Source: Usnea hakonensis
Taxonomy: Eukaryota > Ascomycota > Lecanoromycetes > Lecanorales > Parmeliaceae
Reading direction: 5' to 3'
Assembly: GCA_013423325.1 (NCBI GenBank)
Contig: BLJB01000141.1
Span: forward strand, 62,258-126,257
DNA length: 64,000 nucleotides
The first letter of the stretch is position 1, and each line of letters begins with the position of its first letter. Under the pieces are notes generated by a model. That model saw only the letters and a list, made by a program, of their open reading frames with translations. It was not told the origin of the DNA and made no database searches. Positions 43,607 through 57,018 of the stretch are shown piece after piece. Made by a program: the position numbers and the translations under genes.

Positions 43607-46600
43607 TCACCGTCCCCGACTTCCCCTCCTCCTCTCAAAATACGCACCGCTCGAAGTCCTCGGACTAGTCGGCGTCTGTAACGGCGACTGCTCCCGCGGC
43701 TGCATACCCATCCTAATCTCGCCGATGCGCCTCAGAAGCGCCTGCAATGCCAATCGGACTTCCGACCCGGGTTCTCGGTTGAGCAGTTCTACGCCCAGGG
43801 GGTAGAAAGTCTCAATGTGCCTTTCAAAGTCGTCGCGGGCGAAGTTGGTGTAGCCTTCCATGACGTCGACGACGACGGGCCGCCAGGCTTCGATGTTGCG
43901 GGGTTGGGTTTCATCGAGGAGGACGAAGGAACGGATGATATCGGCGCAGAGGCTGGTAGGAAACGAAAAGTTAGTATGTGTTGCTTCAAAGGGGAGGAGG
44001 GAGTGACGTACGGTATCAGTGCAGCCTCTGTCTCGGCGCGGCTTCTTCTACGCTCATCGCCCTCATCGTGGTACATCCGTAGCAAAATATTGACATAGCA
44101 GGCAGCGCTGCCACTTTCCTGCTTCAGCAGGTTTGGAGGTTGCTTCATGAAACCCTCCCTCCACAACCTCATTCGGAGATCCTTGTTGTTATTGAATTTC
44201 TTCGCAAAGACGTAGCTGCTCTTCAAAAGTCCCATCAGCCGCAACAGCTCGGAGCTTGGAATTTGCGCATACACTGCATCGTTGGAGAAGAGTTCGTTGA
44301 CCGTTTCAATCATAAGTAATTGTAAGACACATCTGGTAATGATCTTGTTGAAGAACTTGCGACGCGCCGCTGTGACTACTATAGGCTGTTGCTGGAGACC
44401 GGATTGTGGACGATAGTCTTCGAGTTCAGCGTTTGCCGCCGAAGGCGTAGGAGGCGGAGAAGTATTAGTATACGTTGAACCTGCCCTGGAGTGCGTGGAT
44501 TTCTCAACCAAAGTGGCCGAGTCGCTTTCATTAGGAACCTTTTCCAGTTTCAGAGCTTCGGATCCAGCGCTGGCAAAGTTCGAGGTGGTCGGTGAAGTAG
44601 TCAAAGGGAGGCTTTTGATGCTCGAGGCGTCTGCTCCGGACGGTTTCCGCGCGCTCTCATCCTCGGCGATGCTGGAAGCGTCGGAGGAAGTCGTTGCTGC
44701 CGAGAAGAGTTGATGGGCTGTTGTACGCTCGAACAGCTCCACAAAACTGCCTACGATTTTACTCCAGTGTTCAGGCTGAAACCTCGTCACGTTTTGGAGT
44801 ATGAGCTGCTGCAGGCAGTTGCTCCCAATACGGGCTATGGTGTCATTCTCCTGGCAGATGCACAAAGCTAACAAGTCTAAGAATCGGTCCAACATATATT
44901 CCAAAGATTCAAAGTAATGGGTGAAGAGGGTGATCATGTTCCGTAAAGCCTGGATCATGGTCGTCGAGAGCCACACAGATAGATCCTCATGGTTTAAAAC
45001 ATTTTTCATCTCGGATTTGGACTTCAACACCATGAAGATCGGGTAAAGCAGCTGGCGCCAGAGTATGTCCCAAAAATCAGGAGGGAAATCACCCCCGTAT
45101 TCTTTAAGTATGTCGAAGAGATAATTTGAAGCTCTGCATAAGGTTTCAGCGTAGATAAAGACTTGGTTTTGACAATACTCACATTGATCGGACCTCCAGA
45201 TCCTCACCAGTCATGAGGATGTCGTGGAACGCGAACAAGACGGGGAACCAAAATTGTTCTTCCTGGGTCTGCCTGCTGATGGCTTTTGGAAGAGCGTCTT
45301 TTTCTTCGCTCACTCCATTAGTGACTGGCTTCATCCTATGCGAAAGAGGACATTCGGGAGTCCTAAGCATTCTCGGAACAGTGGACTTTAGCGTCTCGAT
45401 AGCAGCTAAAGATTTCTTCTGAAATTTAAGATTCTTGGAAAATTCGGTCAAGCAGACGACAAGATCAGCAAAGGCGCCTTGTGAGATGACGACTCCGAAG
45501 CGAGTGTTGTAGACCTGAGTGACATGGTCGTAAGCGAGATTCACAATCGTTTCTGCTGCCGAGTTAGCATTGGTAAGATGAACGTGTTTTCTTTCGTGAT
45601 CATACCATATGACTCTCTAGCTGCAACAGTGAATACGCCAAACATTGTCTTCCATCCAGACCGAATATTCTGTCCTCTTGCTTGTATCATCTGTATCAAA
45701 CATCGAAGGACCATATCTTTGACTGTCACTGCAGAGCTGTTTGCCATCACGTGCTCGAAAGGCTTGAGGAAGTCCTTTTGAAATTTGAAACCTGGGAGCT
45801 CTTCAATTTCCATAAAACGCATCGACAGTTGTCGCAACGAATCTAGTGCGAAGAAGACGACGTGAGTATTTGCATGACAGCCGACTTCATTGAAATGATC
45901 GCCCAGTATTTGCCAGATGTTCGACCATTCGAATCTGACACGTGTCATGTTGTAATAACTTATCTCTACAAGTTTTTGCAGACTGTATGTGCGTGGCGAG
46001 TCGCTCTGGCCCGATGATTGGATCTCCTGCCAGCTGACCTCGCTCAAGGCCTGAACAAAATGAACGATGGCGTCTCCAGACAGTTGAGCAGTACTCGTGA
46101 AGATTTGGTCCACCTTTCTGATCATATCCGACGATCGACTCTCATGAGCTATCTCAACGTGGTAGTTAGAATTATTCGCAACCGCAGCTGGTCGTAGCCG
46201 ATTGGGCTGTCGTCGAGCCGCATTTGCTGGTGCTCTCTGTATTCGAGCTCTGTTGACGTCGGGAACAACGCCTTCGTCAACGCCTCCGGAGATTAGCTGG
46301 AATCGATCCAGCTGGCTCACACAGGTCAAAACGTCTCGCCATGACGCTTTGAGCATGTTTCCTTCTGACAGAGCGACTTCGATAAGCACCTTGAGCGCTT
46401 CGAGGTTTTTTGCCATCATTTCGCTCAAGTTTCCCAAATTTGTGAAGCTTGCAAGAGCCGTCACAAAGGCTGTCCGAGGAATGTCCAAGTCAAACAGGCA
46501 CGCAATTTGAATAGCCAGCTTGATCCCTTCCATACAGAGCTTGATGACCTCAATGTTTTGAGTGGTCTGCATCTGGCCCGAGAGCCCAGAGAAGAACGAC

Positions 46601-49600
46601 ATCCAAGTAACGTCGAACATTGGGCCAACATGTTTGAATGAAGTAGCCGGAATGAACTTTGGCGTTCCATTCTTCGCAGTTGTCTTTCGTTGTGATCGTA
46701 TCATGTTGCGGAGCCTTTGTTCCGCCTTTTTCGACATTTCCTCCGAGGCTTGGGCATAAGCTTCTCTCTGCAAATCTCGGCCAGCTTGGAGGAAGGCCTG
46801 ACCAACTCTCGAGGCGATGCCAGCAGCAGCAGGTTGAGCCGCGATTCCAAGTGCTGCAGCGGTTTCACGCTCCGTATTTAAGACTATCTCATTTTCTGCG
46901 ATCTCGTTGTAGATGCCGGTAAGGTACTCGTCCGGTAGGTTCGAGTTGTCGTTGATGCCTCTATTATTTTTAATGAAATCATTTACAGTCATTCTTAAAC
47001 CCTTAATCTTGACACTATGCTGGTCAGTATTCAGCATGATGACAGAATAGGCCAAGACGTAGGCCGTGTCAGCATTGGCAAACGCATTCGGATTGCCTGT
47101 AATATAGCGCTCTGCAAACTTCAACATGAATCGATCAATCTTCTGCGCCTCTCCTGGAAGACGAAAGCTCTGCAGGAATTGCCGCAATGCATCTACAAAT
47201 CGTCTCCTTGTAAAGTCCATCGAGTCCACAAAGGCATGCATAATAGCTACGTTCTGTGGTTCACCTTCGCCAAGAAACTCACCAATCATGGCCTTGTCTA
47301 GATCCTCTGTCTGAAGAATAAAGGCTGCGATGTCTTCAGGAGAGTCACTCATGATGAACCCATCCTGAATCAACTGTTTGACTCCGCGTTTCGGCTTGAA
47401 GTTGAACTGACGGATGCCATTGTTGAGGGCCGTTTTTCGATGCTTGGCTTTCTCCAACTGCATAGGATCATCTTCAACGAGTGGCGTTGAAGGAGCAATA
47501 GGGGTGTCTGCATTGGATCTTCTTGGAGAGCCGGCCGGTGCAACCCGCTCTAGAGATTCTCTAAAACGCTCCCTGGGATCCTGCAACTCCAGGTCGTGCA
47601 GTTTTGCAGCGCCTGCGGCAAGACTGTCCTGAGACCAGTTGACGAGTGACCGAAGTGTCCGCACTAAGCAGTCCAAAGCTTGTTGCTTGAGTAGAAAATC
47701 GACTGGTAGATCCCATTCATGGTTCCACGGAGCATTGAGACTGGCGGTTGTTAGGGAGGGTGGCAGTTTCCCGTGGTCGTGCCAGTCAAGATCAGCATCG
47801 GTTTCCTTGGTATACTGATCTTGATACTGTTGCTGCTGCTGAGACGACACAATGGCTGGCGGAACTGACATGCCTGATAATCTGGACAGGTGTTCGATGG
47901 ATCGCTGAAACATGTTATCTAGTGCTGTTGATTCACAATCATAATTTAGGTAAATCTCAACCAAGCCTCTGGGATCTGTCGATAATCTTTTGAGGATCTT
48001 CATGACGTAGAGCTTCTGAAAACTTGGGGCATTCTTGCGCTCAAGTATAGCCAAGTAAATTTCTTTCAGAAACAGTTCAATTTCTCTCTACTCCACGTCA
48101 ATGACAGTTCACCCAGTCACATAAGGGTGCACAAACCTTGAGACCGACCCTCATGTCTTTAAGCATCAGCCAGAAAATTTCCGCGGTAATCTCGAAGACT
48201 CGCCGAACTGAGCTTGCTCCATTCCTGCTCACGCTTAGGCGAAGATACTGGTTGATGGCTTGCCCAAAGCTGGTGGGCTCATTGTTCGTGCCCTGTATGG
48301 TACAAAGGGGTGAGGTGAAGACTGGCATGTTATTATTCAATGTCGTTCGGATGATAGCAAGTGATATCATCTTGGAGCGCATGTTCGAGGAATGGATATC
48401 TTGCTGCTGGTCGGGTGCCAATTCCTTGTGGCTTAATCTGCACATGGACCTGAATACCAAGAAAGCGTCTTTCACAAATATTTCGTCCACCTCATCTTCG
48501 TCTAGACTCCCAGCCCTCCCGTGCTCTAAATCCCCGTTCATAGAATCCGGTCCTGAGACACCTCGTTTCTGGGCTGGTTTTGCGGGTGTGACCATGGTGG
48601 GCGCGTTGTCGCCGATTCTCCTGTCATCGAAGATCTTGGTGTTTTCCAAGCTTTGCAAAGTCAATCGTTCTCCTGGCTCTTTTGGCACCGGCTGATCCAA
48701 ATTCAAAGTTGAGTTGGCCTCGGAGGATCCGTCCGGCTCAGTGTTGGCGTCCGCCTCTCCTGATTCCACGACGGAACTGCTGCCATTGATCTCGACAGTG
48801 CTACCATTTAAAGTGCCCTTCTCCGAGCCAATCTTTACCAGATTCAACCGCGCCTCCTTGATTGACAATCTCGTCATAACCCGCTCAAAGACCGTACCGA
48901 CCATTTGGGTCAATGTTCCTTGTGCCACTTGCTGGTTTGTATTCGACTTTGAAAGCAGGAAAATATTGTAGACCTGGCGGACAGCCTTCAACAGACCCGA
49001 CCCATGAACGATGAGTTTGTCGTTCAGAACAGCTGCTAGCAGAGACTTCACTATCTGTAGCTGTATTTCATAAGGCGTTGCTTCGTTCTGAAAGCAGTCG
49101 CAGATCGTTTCGATTGCTCGATCAATCAAGGGGAGCTGCTGATGAGTGCCAGGCGGTGCACTCGGATCTTCGATTTCGGCGGGCACGGAGAAGTATGAGT
49201 AGCTGATCAATTTCCCTATGCAGTCTAGCGCAGTCGTAGTCAAAGGTATGCTAGATGTCTCTGTCGCCAGACGCAGTGGTTCGAAGATGATCTCAGGAGG
49301 TGGTGAGCCGTCCAATCGCTTGATGGCGTCCAACGCTTTCTGTGCGGCATCTCCGAGCGCTTTCTTCCTCCGAGCTTCTTTTGATGCTGCGATCTGATCC
49401 AGAGCTGAGACAACGAACACGATGGAGCTCAAAGGGGCCGAGGATCTCCGCTTAGCAGTGGTATCATTGGTAGCCTGCGTGGACTGACTGTCTGATCGCT
49501 GATGTAAAGTTGTGCCATTTGTAGTGGTAGTGGAAGGATGTGAGCCTATGCTTCGCGTGGCAGTAATAGGATGCTCCTCCTCTTTGTCTCGAGGTGGGGG

Positions 49601-49918
49601 CTGGTCTTGTCCATCTTTTTCAGGTAACGGAGGGGCCGACGGAGATGAAGGCTCTTCCGACTTCTCCGAAGGTTCTTGGGCAGTCTCTGAGCTCTTCAGC
49701 TCATCTTCAGGAGGTTCTGTCGGATCATTGGGAGACTGCCTTTCTTCTTCTGGTATTTCGGCCACTTTGATCTCTTGCCAATCTTCCCCCCGCTGCAACT
49801 TTTCCTTGTCGCCGGCCAAGCTTCGGTACTGATCTTGGGCACTCTCGGAAGCGGTTCCACTGTGATCCTGCGCGCTGTTGGCTTCAGCGGGGTGGTCGAC
49901 TTGCTCGGTGTCCGCCAT
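43607..49918 (-). CDS. sec7: Sec7-family guanine nucleotide exchange factor for ARF GTPases
   Basis: Essential Golgi protein that activates ARF GTPases. Five exons: 49918-48137, 48087-45606, 45552-45183, 45133-44012 and 43952-43607; 2033 residues, phase checked. The N-terminus is acidic and disordered, followed by the DCB/HUS region; the catalytic Sec7 domain spans about residues 805-1000 with the glutamic finger Glu907 in FRLPGEAQKIDR and the motif AYSVIMLNTDQHS. C-terminal HDS regions follow, e.g. ISQGAFADLVVCLTEFSKN and GGDFPPDFWDILWRQLLYPIF. A Ser/Thr-rich insert (about 1590-1680) is probably a flexible loop. It shares a 423-bp divergent promoter with the pyruvate dehydrogenase E2 gene. 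Confidence 0.96.
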
Positions 49919-50341
49919 GGGAGAGATCTGAGCCCCAGGCAGCCACTGTCGCTCTTCCTCTCCTTGAGACCTTCCAATTCCGCATTGAGCTTCGAATGAT
50001 TTACATAGATGTAGGTTGAGTAGGTAGAGTATATCTCAGTGGTAGAGTGTTGTATTAGGTGTCTGGTGGGTCTCTACTATTCTTTCGAGACAAAAGCTGT
50101 CCAAATCGCTGATTGGTCACGGTGATCGGTATCTCGGCAAAACGTTTGACCGCATGAAAGCTGATGCCAAGGCCGCCCAACATGCTCTAGGAAAATCACC
50201 GAGAAAGTTCTCAATTCCTCACCATACCCGACAGCTTCCCCCCGTTAGCATTGTCTTGTTGTACGACGCCTGAAATGCATTTACATATTTGATTGCAGCT
50301 TTTCAGTCTTCCCGGTGTTACAGCTCATATCCCGGCCTCCA
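49919..50341. promoter_or_regulatory. Divergent promoter of sec7 and the E2 gene
   Basis: Compact head-to-head spacer of two housekeeping genes. An ATTGG (inverted CCAAT) occurs near 50111. A tRNA-like A-box with short pairing ends at 50024-50077 was considered and rejected as a tRNA gene. Confidence 0.45.
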
Positions 50342-52034
50342 ATGGCTGCCTCTTTTCTACTCCGCGCTCCAGCACGAGCATGCCTCCGACCTCCGCCTCG
50401 CTCCATTGGAGCTTCAGCGCTCGCACGATCACAGAATATATCAAGGTGAGTGGTGGGCTTCACCAATCTACAGAGCGTGTGTCGGCTTGGATTCGGTCCA
50501 TTTGAACTCACACCATTTGGGTGATAGATACATACCAGCCCTCTCGGCCCTCGCTCGTTCTTATGCCTCAAAATGTAAGCTCCAAACCCCCAATCACAAA
50601 ATGGGCTGAGTACGCTGTCTCTAACTCCATCTCTATAGCATTTCCTCCACATACCGTCGTTACTATGCCAGCATTATCACCAACAATGACAGCGGGGAAT
50701 ATCGGGACGTGGCAGAAAAAGCCGGGAGATACAATTGCGCCGGGAGATGTGCTGGTTGAGATTGAAACAGACAAAGCGCAGATGGACTTCGAATTTCAAG
50801 AAGAAGGTGTTTTAGCCAAGATTTTGAAGGAGTCTGGAGAGAAGGATATTGCGGTTGGGAATGTTAGTCGAAACCACCGTTGGGATGATCTCGGCTGATT
50901 TCATTGTAGCCAATTGCTGTTATGATTGAAGAAGGGGACGTCTCAGCCTTCGAGTCGTTCAGCCTAGATGACGCAGGAGGTGAGAAAGCACCGCCCAAAG
51001 ATGCACCAAAGGAAGAGGCAGCACAATCATCCGAGCCTCCAGACTCGGGATCAAAGACGTCGCCCGACACCCTAAGCAAAGACGAATCTAAGCCAGCGCC
51101 TCCATCCGAATCACAAGAATCAGAGTCCTCAGGCGGAAGACTGGAAACGAGTTTGGACCGCGAGCCTAAAGCAAGTCCCTCTGCCAAAGCTCTTGCACTC
51201 GAGCGGGGTGTACCAATCAAGCAAATCAAGGGCTCCGGGCCAGGTGGTAGGATTATGAAACAAGATATTGAAAAATTCAAGCCCGAGTCAAGCGCAACAC
51301 CAACAGCGGCCATGACGGCTGCCCCAACATACGAAGATATTCCCGCAAGCTCAATGCGGAAGACCATTGCCAACCGCCTCACCCAGTCATTCAACCAAAA
51401 CCCACACTACTTCGTCTCCGGCACTCTTTCCGTCACGAAATTACTTAAACTTCGACAAGCTCTCAACGCCTCGGCAGATGGAAAATACAAACTCTCGGTA
51501 AACGACTTCCTCATCAAAGCGTCCGGCGTCGCCTGCAAGAAGATCCCCGCTGTAAATTCTAGCTGGCGTGAGGTCGGCGGTCAGGTTGTCATTCGCCAGC
51601 ATAACACCGTGGACGTCAGCGTCGCCGTCGCTACACCGATTGGCCTTATGACGCCCATTGTCAAGGGCGTAGACAGCCTAGGCTTGGAGGGCATCTCGGC
51701 ACAAGTGAAGGACCTGGGCAAGCGCGCAAGAGACGGAAAACTCAAGCCAGAAGAGTATCAAGGCGGCACATTCACGATCAGCAACATGGGCATGAATGCA
51801 GCGGTTGAGCGCTTCACCGCCGTCATCAATCCCCCACAAGCCGGCATTTTAGCCGTGGGCACGACGAAGAAGGTGGCAATACCGTCCACCTCGGAAGACG
51901 GAGGCGTACAGTGGGACGATCAGATCGTGGTGACTGCGAGCTTTGATCACAAAGTTGTGGACGGTGCGGTGGGAGGCGAATGGATCCGGGAGTTGAAAAA
52001 GGTTGTGGAAAATCCGCTGGAAATGATGCTGTAA
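50342..52034 (+). CDS. lat1: Dihydrolipoyllysine acetyltransferase, pyruvate dehydrogenase E2
   Basis: Mitochondrial core enzyme that transfers acetyl groups to coenzyme A. Four exons: 50342-50445, 50528-50574, 50639-50862 and 50910-52034; 499 residues. An Arg/Ala/Ser-rich mitochondrial targeting sequence is followed by one lipoyl domain with the lipoyl-lysine Lys96 in ETDKAQ. A Ser/Pro/Glu-rich linker leads to the E1/E3-binding domain (about 212-250, SPSAKALALERG and GPGGRI), then the catalytic domain with His472 and Asp476 in DHKVVDGA. One lipoyl domain is usual for fungal E2. Everything expected is present and the C-terminus (LEMML) is typical. Confidence 0.96.
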
Positions 52035-52249
52035 GTGGGTATAAGGGCCCACAAGCTGTGTAATATTTTCTTTGCGCTGTAAGTTGGGAAAAGATGTCTG
52101 CAATGGCACGGCATCATCGCAATGTTGCTTGGGTTTCCTAGCCTTAAACACCACCAACTTCAATACAACTTGTCCAATTCCACAATTCCCACCACCCAAA
52201 TCCTACACTCCAACCCCCTCCATCTTCTCACAAAACCCCAACCAACCCC

Positions 52250-53169
52250 CTACCCCCTCCTCACCCTACAACTCTCCCCAAACCCCCCTCCCGCCTCCAA
52301 ATCCCTCCTAACCAACCCATCCCTCTCCACCAACCCCCCCACCAACCCCACCACCTCCCCCGCCAACCCCCTCGGCACACAAACAACCCCATTCAAATCC
52401 GCAATCAGATAATCCCCCTGCCTAACAAGCACCCCCTCCCCCTCTCCCCCAATCCCCCCCGCACCACCAACCCAAACATCCCCCCCCACCCCCCCAACCC
52501 TCGCCCACCCATTCGAACTCGTCGTCCCCACATCCCTCGCAAACACAGGAAACCCCAACGCGCGATGCTCGCCCAGATCACGGATACGCCCGTCGACGAC
52601 GGCGCCTTGGCATTTTTGGACCTGGGCGCGGAGGGCGAGGAGGCTGCCGAATAGGGCGGTGGGGGGGTGTGGGGGGGAGGAGAGGAGGAGGATGGAGTGG
52701 GGGGGGAGGGTGTCGATCTGTGGGGGGGGGAGGGGTGTTAGGGGGGGTTTGATGGGGGGGGAGGAGCGGGGGGGGTTGGGGTGGGATGCGGGAGAAGGTT
52801 ACGCACGTAGTGATCTTGTTGCGTGGGAGCCGTAGTGTCTGTTTTGGGAACGTATTTAACCGTGTAAGCTGGCCCGATGATTTTTGTAGGACCGTCTTGG
52901 CGTTTGGGGGACCACATTGTGCTGATGTTGTCGGTTAGAGCTTGTATTGAAGAAGAGAATGGTAGGGAAAGTCTGCTTTTGAGGAAGAGGGGGGTGGTGT
53001 TTTACATATCGGGTATGAAGCCACCGAGGGGATGATTGAGTTTGAGCAGAGCGTCTGCGACATCGCAACTGTGTTTTGTTTTTAGTGGTGTTTTCTTTGG
53101 TTAGATTAGTTTTGTTCTTGGTTACCTGCTGTAGTTTTGTAAGGATTGGACGATGGTATCGGTGGACAT
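52250..53169 (-). CDS. RraA / HMG-aldolase family protein
   Basis: Four exons: 53169-53126, 53068-53006, 52921-52807 and 52717-52250; 229 residues, in phase. The fold is that of 4-hydroxy-4-methyl-2-oxoglutarate aldolase/oxaloacetate decarboxylase: SCDVADAL near the N-terminus, then GPAYTVKYV, then GAVVDGRIRDLGEHRALGFPVFAR (Arg-Asp of the metal and substrate site) and GDYLIADLNGVVCVPRG. The likely reaction is aldol cleavage or decarboxylation of 2-oxo acids; the natural substrate is unknown. The second half has a Gly/Val-rich insert (GGVGGDVW onward) that follows from very G-rich coding DNA. Base skew reverses inside the gene near 52570. Confidence 0.88.
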
Positions 53170-55911
53170 GGTGGTTGATTTGGGTTGAAGAATGTGATGT
53201 GATGAATGGATTTGGGTCAGGTTCTTGGGTGGAGTAAGATTGGAGATTCAGGTAGAAAGAGCGCTACTCGGATTTCTTAATCCTGGACTGTAGCTCTAGA
53301 GATAGTATTGTCTGGACTGGAGAGGTTGAAGAAGATGGACATAGACATTGACTTGGCGCCGGACTGCCGGAAGTGTGGGGAAGTGGGGAAAGACCAGCCA
53401 CATGCTGAAGGATGCGTAGAGTACACGACTCTAATGATAATTAGATTTTTGATATACAGAAAATACACTTTGCATATGTTGTTCCCCTAATTCATCTGTC
53501 TGACCAACACAAGTCGTCGCTCTTACCTGTCTAACGATTCATCTCATATGACCAATCACTGTGGCTAATGTAGTAAACTCCGTCCCAGTAATTCGTGTCA
53601 TCTGTCATATGCATTGCCTTTAAGCAGCGGTAGCCCCTTTGTGCATATGTCCGTTGCGCGCGTTGTATTGGTCCATGGCCTATCACACAGACATGGCGTT
53701 GTGCTCCCCCAATGCAAGCCCAGTATAGGATCACTCTATCCAGCGTCGATAGAAGACTGTTGGCCAGAACTATCAGACTCCATCCTGTTCCATTGCGAGA
53801 CGAGCCTAACAGAAGAGTGGATCGCCACGAGAAGAGATGTAGGATAGTAATCAAGCAAAGCGCTGGTGTGAACAACTGTCGCTTCGAATCAGCTACGAAG
53901 AGCTGAATCATGGTCTGCACTGATATGTTGTATTTCAGGCTTTATCGACGACTCCGCAGCAGACTCTACAACTGTTCTTGCCATGACGCTCGCGCGGCAG
54001 CTCTTTGTGATCAATGGTAGCGTACAAGATGAAGAGAAGATCTGGCCTTTTCGGTGGTTCATTACGTCGTTTTCTCAGAAGACGGTCAGAGTGCTTGGGA
54101 TGGGTAAATCGGACGAGCAGTCTCAGAGAAGCGGAAATGAGACATGAGTAGCGAGATGGTCGTATTTGCTCCAAAGAATGCGGGGTCTGACTTTGACTTA
54201 CCAAGAGCCTCTGTGTCGGAAATATCTGTTGGCTGCCTTGGAAGTAATCACACAATCACACTGCGCGAATCTTTCAAATCTCAGTGTACTATTTAGCTCG
54301 AAACAGGATATCATAATGAGGAGAACGCCATAATACTCAATGCACCATATAGCGGCAAGTTGACCCTGTAACATTCCTTGAGTACCGGCAAACTCCAAGC
54401 CTCAGGACTGGACGCCATGGGGATCCAAGCCACAGTCCTTGACACTATGCCAAGTCTTTTGTGCTTCATGACTACGTAATATTTCTCCACATGGGTGTCT
54501 CCACGATTGAAGACCAAAGCAAGGGCCAGATCGAGGCTGTGAAGACCCAGCCTGGTAGTGCAGCTTAATCTTGGCTACACCTAGCCTTTGAAATTTTACC
54601 GTTGACGCCAAAACCCACACTTACTGCTGCGGGGGTGGTGGCTTTGAAGATAGTTTCGATCTGGTCGATGTTCATGTTTTGAGGTTCGGGTTGCCTAGAG
54701 GTCCGGAACATGGCGCCGCCCGTGGGAGGGAGGTAAGCGCCTGCGGAGACGAGATTTTGTGAGCGCTCAAGATGTAACCAGGTTCTATTGGTGCTGTGTG
54801 AAGTACGTTGTGTGGAGTATGGTGAAAAGGCGTCCCGACAATTCCTTGGTACCACACCTTCCATCCCTAACCCCGGTCGGCACTAAAACCCAAGATCGAC
54901 TAATCGTTTTCGGGACTAATAGATTACTAGTGGTCTTTCGAAACATTCTGAAACAAATCTTACCTACAAATTGGAAACGTCTGAGCTTTCGCACGTGCTG
55001 CTGAAAACTGTTCCATCCTGAGTCTTCTTTGGACGCGTTTGAGTATCGGTCTTCGGGGCTCAGGTCAAACACTGGAACGGAAACGGTATTTTCTTCCTCC
55101 TTGCCCTTCATCGTATCACAATGATGATGACAACTCCCGTGGGTTTGAGCCCCTGCAGCCATGGATGCTTCATTCGTTCGTACCGATAGTGATACTCCAG
55201 GCACTGCCCAATGGATTCGGCCCATTCTGTCCTACCCGGTACTACGCTGGGTATCAATCAGCTTGCCACCAAGCACGAGTAACTCGGCCGTTGTTGCAAA
55301 CCTCAGGTCAGAGTAAGGTCGACTGGCGGTCCTGCGCTCGTCCTTTGGGCTTTAGCTTCCTTTCTGCCTGTCTCGGCTGCATCTACTCGAGTCATTAGGA
55401 AAGCCGTGGACGTTGATGAGTCATGTTTCTTGTCGGTCACAAATCTTGGAACATCGTAGGTCTCGTCAATTAAGAAAATTTGCTTCTCAAACATCATTCC
55501 AAACTCATAGTGCTTGACGCTACACCGGCCATCTGCCAGAACATGGAAAAGCCTTTTGATTCGTTGTTATGCCATAGAAACATAGACAATCCGACGCTTG
55601 CTTGTTCCACATCTTACAATACTTTGCTGCACCAGATGTTTCACTCTATCCCTTTGCCTCAACTTTCGGCTTCCGCATCTTTCTATTTCGTGACTGGACA
55701 TATAAGAGCAGGTCATGATTCCTCCCAGCAAAAAACCATACCCTCTACATTCACAATCCTTATTGATAGCACCACTGTCACTATTCCTGCGACGACCTGT
55801 GCTCACGTCATAAAATTATCCTTGCCAGAAATCATACAACATAACATCTCAATCTTCACCAACAGCGCATCGGTAGCTTTCCCTGCCACAACCTACCCCT
55901 ACGCCTTCACG
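53170..55911. other. 2.7-kb region without a supported gene
   Basis: Contains several frames of 100-146 codons on both strands (for example minus 54785-55225 and minus 53531-53920), but none has recognisable domains, a signal peptide with coding signature, or a phase-consistent intron chain. The frame of the next gene is open upstream to 55480. I see no repeats here. Confidence 0.45.
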
Positions 55912-56295
55912 ATGCTAGTAAAGTCTCTTCTCCTCTTAGCCTTCAGCACCATATCGAAAGCTCTCCCCAAACGCGGTGCCCATCCCTGGATCGGTTCCTT
56001 TGATATTAACGACGTGACCTGTGCCAACACGACCCTATTTGACAGCTCAGACGTTCCAGGCCGACCCGAAATAGCCATTGGCTACTGCGCACCATTTGAG
56101 CTTCTTGGGGACAGAGTAGGCGGCAGTTGGGGCTCCCAAGACCGTCAAATAGACTTCATGTATGTGCATACCGCAACCGATTGCACAGATACGAAGGTTT
56201 CCATCAAGAGGAATAACGGGGAAAAGGGCTTTTGTATACCTGTGGCGAACTTGGGTGGTGGGATTTTCGCTTGGAACGCAATCGAGGGAGGATAA
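55912..56295 (+). CDS. Small secreted cysteine protein (127 residues)
   Basis: The start was set at the Met that begins a clear signal peptide (MLVKSLLLLAFSTISKA), followed by a Lys-Arg site. The mature part of about 105 residues has four cysteines (VTCANT, GYCAPF, TDCTDT, GFCIPV), presumably two disulfides, and Gly-rich turns. The size and pattern fit small secreted effector-like proteins, but I recognise no family. The same frame is open upstream to 55480, which would add 144 low-complexity residues; I consider this unlikely. No intron needed. Confidence 0.6.
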   Translation: MLVKSLLLLAFSTISKALPKRGAHPWIGSFDINDVTCANTTLFDSSDVPGRPEIAIGYCAPFELLGDRVGGSWGSQDRQIDFMYVHTATDCTDTKVSIKRNNGEKGFCIPVANLGGGIFAWNAIEGG

Positions 56296-57018
56296 ATTGA
56301 GGCAATCGCAACGAGTCAGCCCGGATGCTAGGATATAGTCCTTGGTCTTGGTAGAGTGTTGCTACATGCTGCAGGTCAGCTGCGGTAATAGATACGGCCT
56401 TGGGATGAGCAGGATGCCTCTATGTCATCTCCCATTAATCAATCGCCATCATGCCAGCCCTTCTTGTCTTCCCTCAGGAATCACACTCCTGCTTGCAGAA
56501 CGTCGTGCCAAGACGTTTCCAGTCCCAACTCCTTTTCCCAAACCTCTTGAACAGAACGATCTCTGCTGTCAGCCCAACTATCACCGATAATATAATCCAC
56601 ATGATCCCTACCTCACATGCCAGTAACTTTCGGCTCCAACTACCTGCACCTCAAACCCCACTGCAAAAAGAGTATTCTATTGCTTTTACTTGACATATCT
56701 GTAAACGTAACGGTTTAAAAATTTGTATACTTTATGTCGGGGTTTCACGACCACTACCCAGCAAGCAATGGTTACAGGTGCGCGTTCCGTTGATGACATC
56801 GCTATTGTGGGCCTTTACCCCCGTCGGAAGCGGCCCTGTAACCTTCGGACATTTGAGCTTTCGTAGGCGAAAATGAGCCGGTGGGGTCTCTTCAGTCAGG
56901 TCCTTTCGGAATCAGATCTACTTGTATTATTGGGGTATCTCAACTTCGGTGCTGAAGTATGTTTTAACAACAACAGAATTTTCCTTCTTAGCTTTCACCA
57001 ACGTCACACATAGCGGCC
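56296..57018. other. Intergenic region left of the MITE
   Basis: Short frames only. Nothing recognised up to the target duplication of the element at 57027. Confidence 0.5.

Noticed and set aside
50024..50077. tRNA-like segment in the sec7/E2 promoter (A-box-like CTCAGTGGTAGAG with 6-bp pairing ends)
   Set aside because: Only about 54 bp long, with no T-arm or B-box; at best a tRNA-derived remnant.
54565..55225. Overlapping frames of 99 and 146 codons on the minus strand
   Set aside because: No recognisable domain and no in-phase splice chain linking them.
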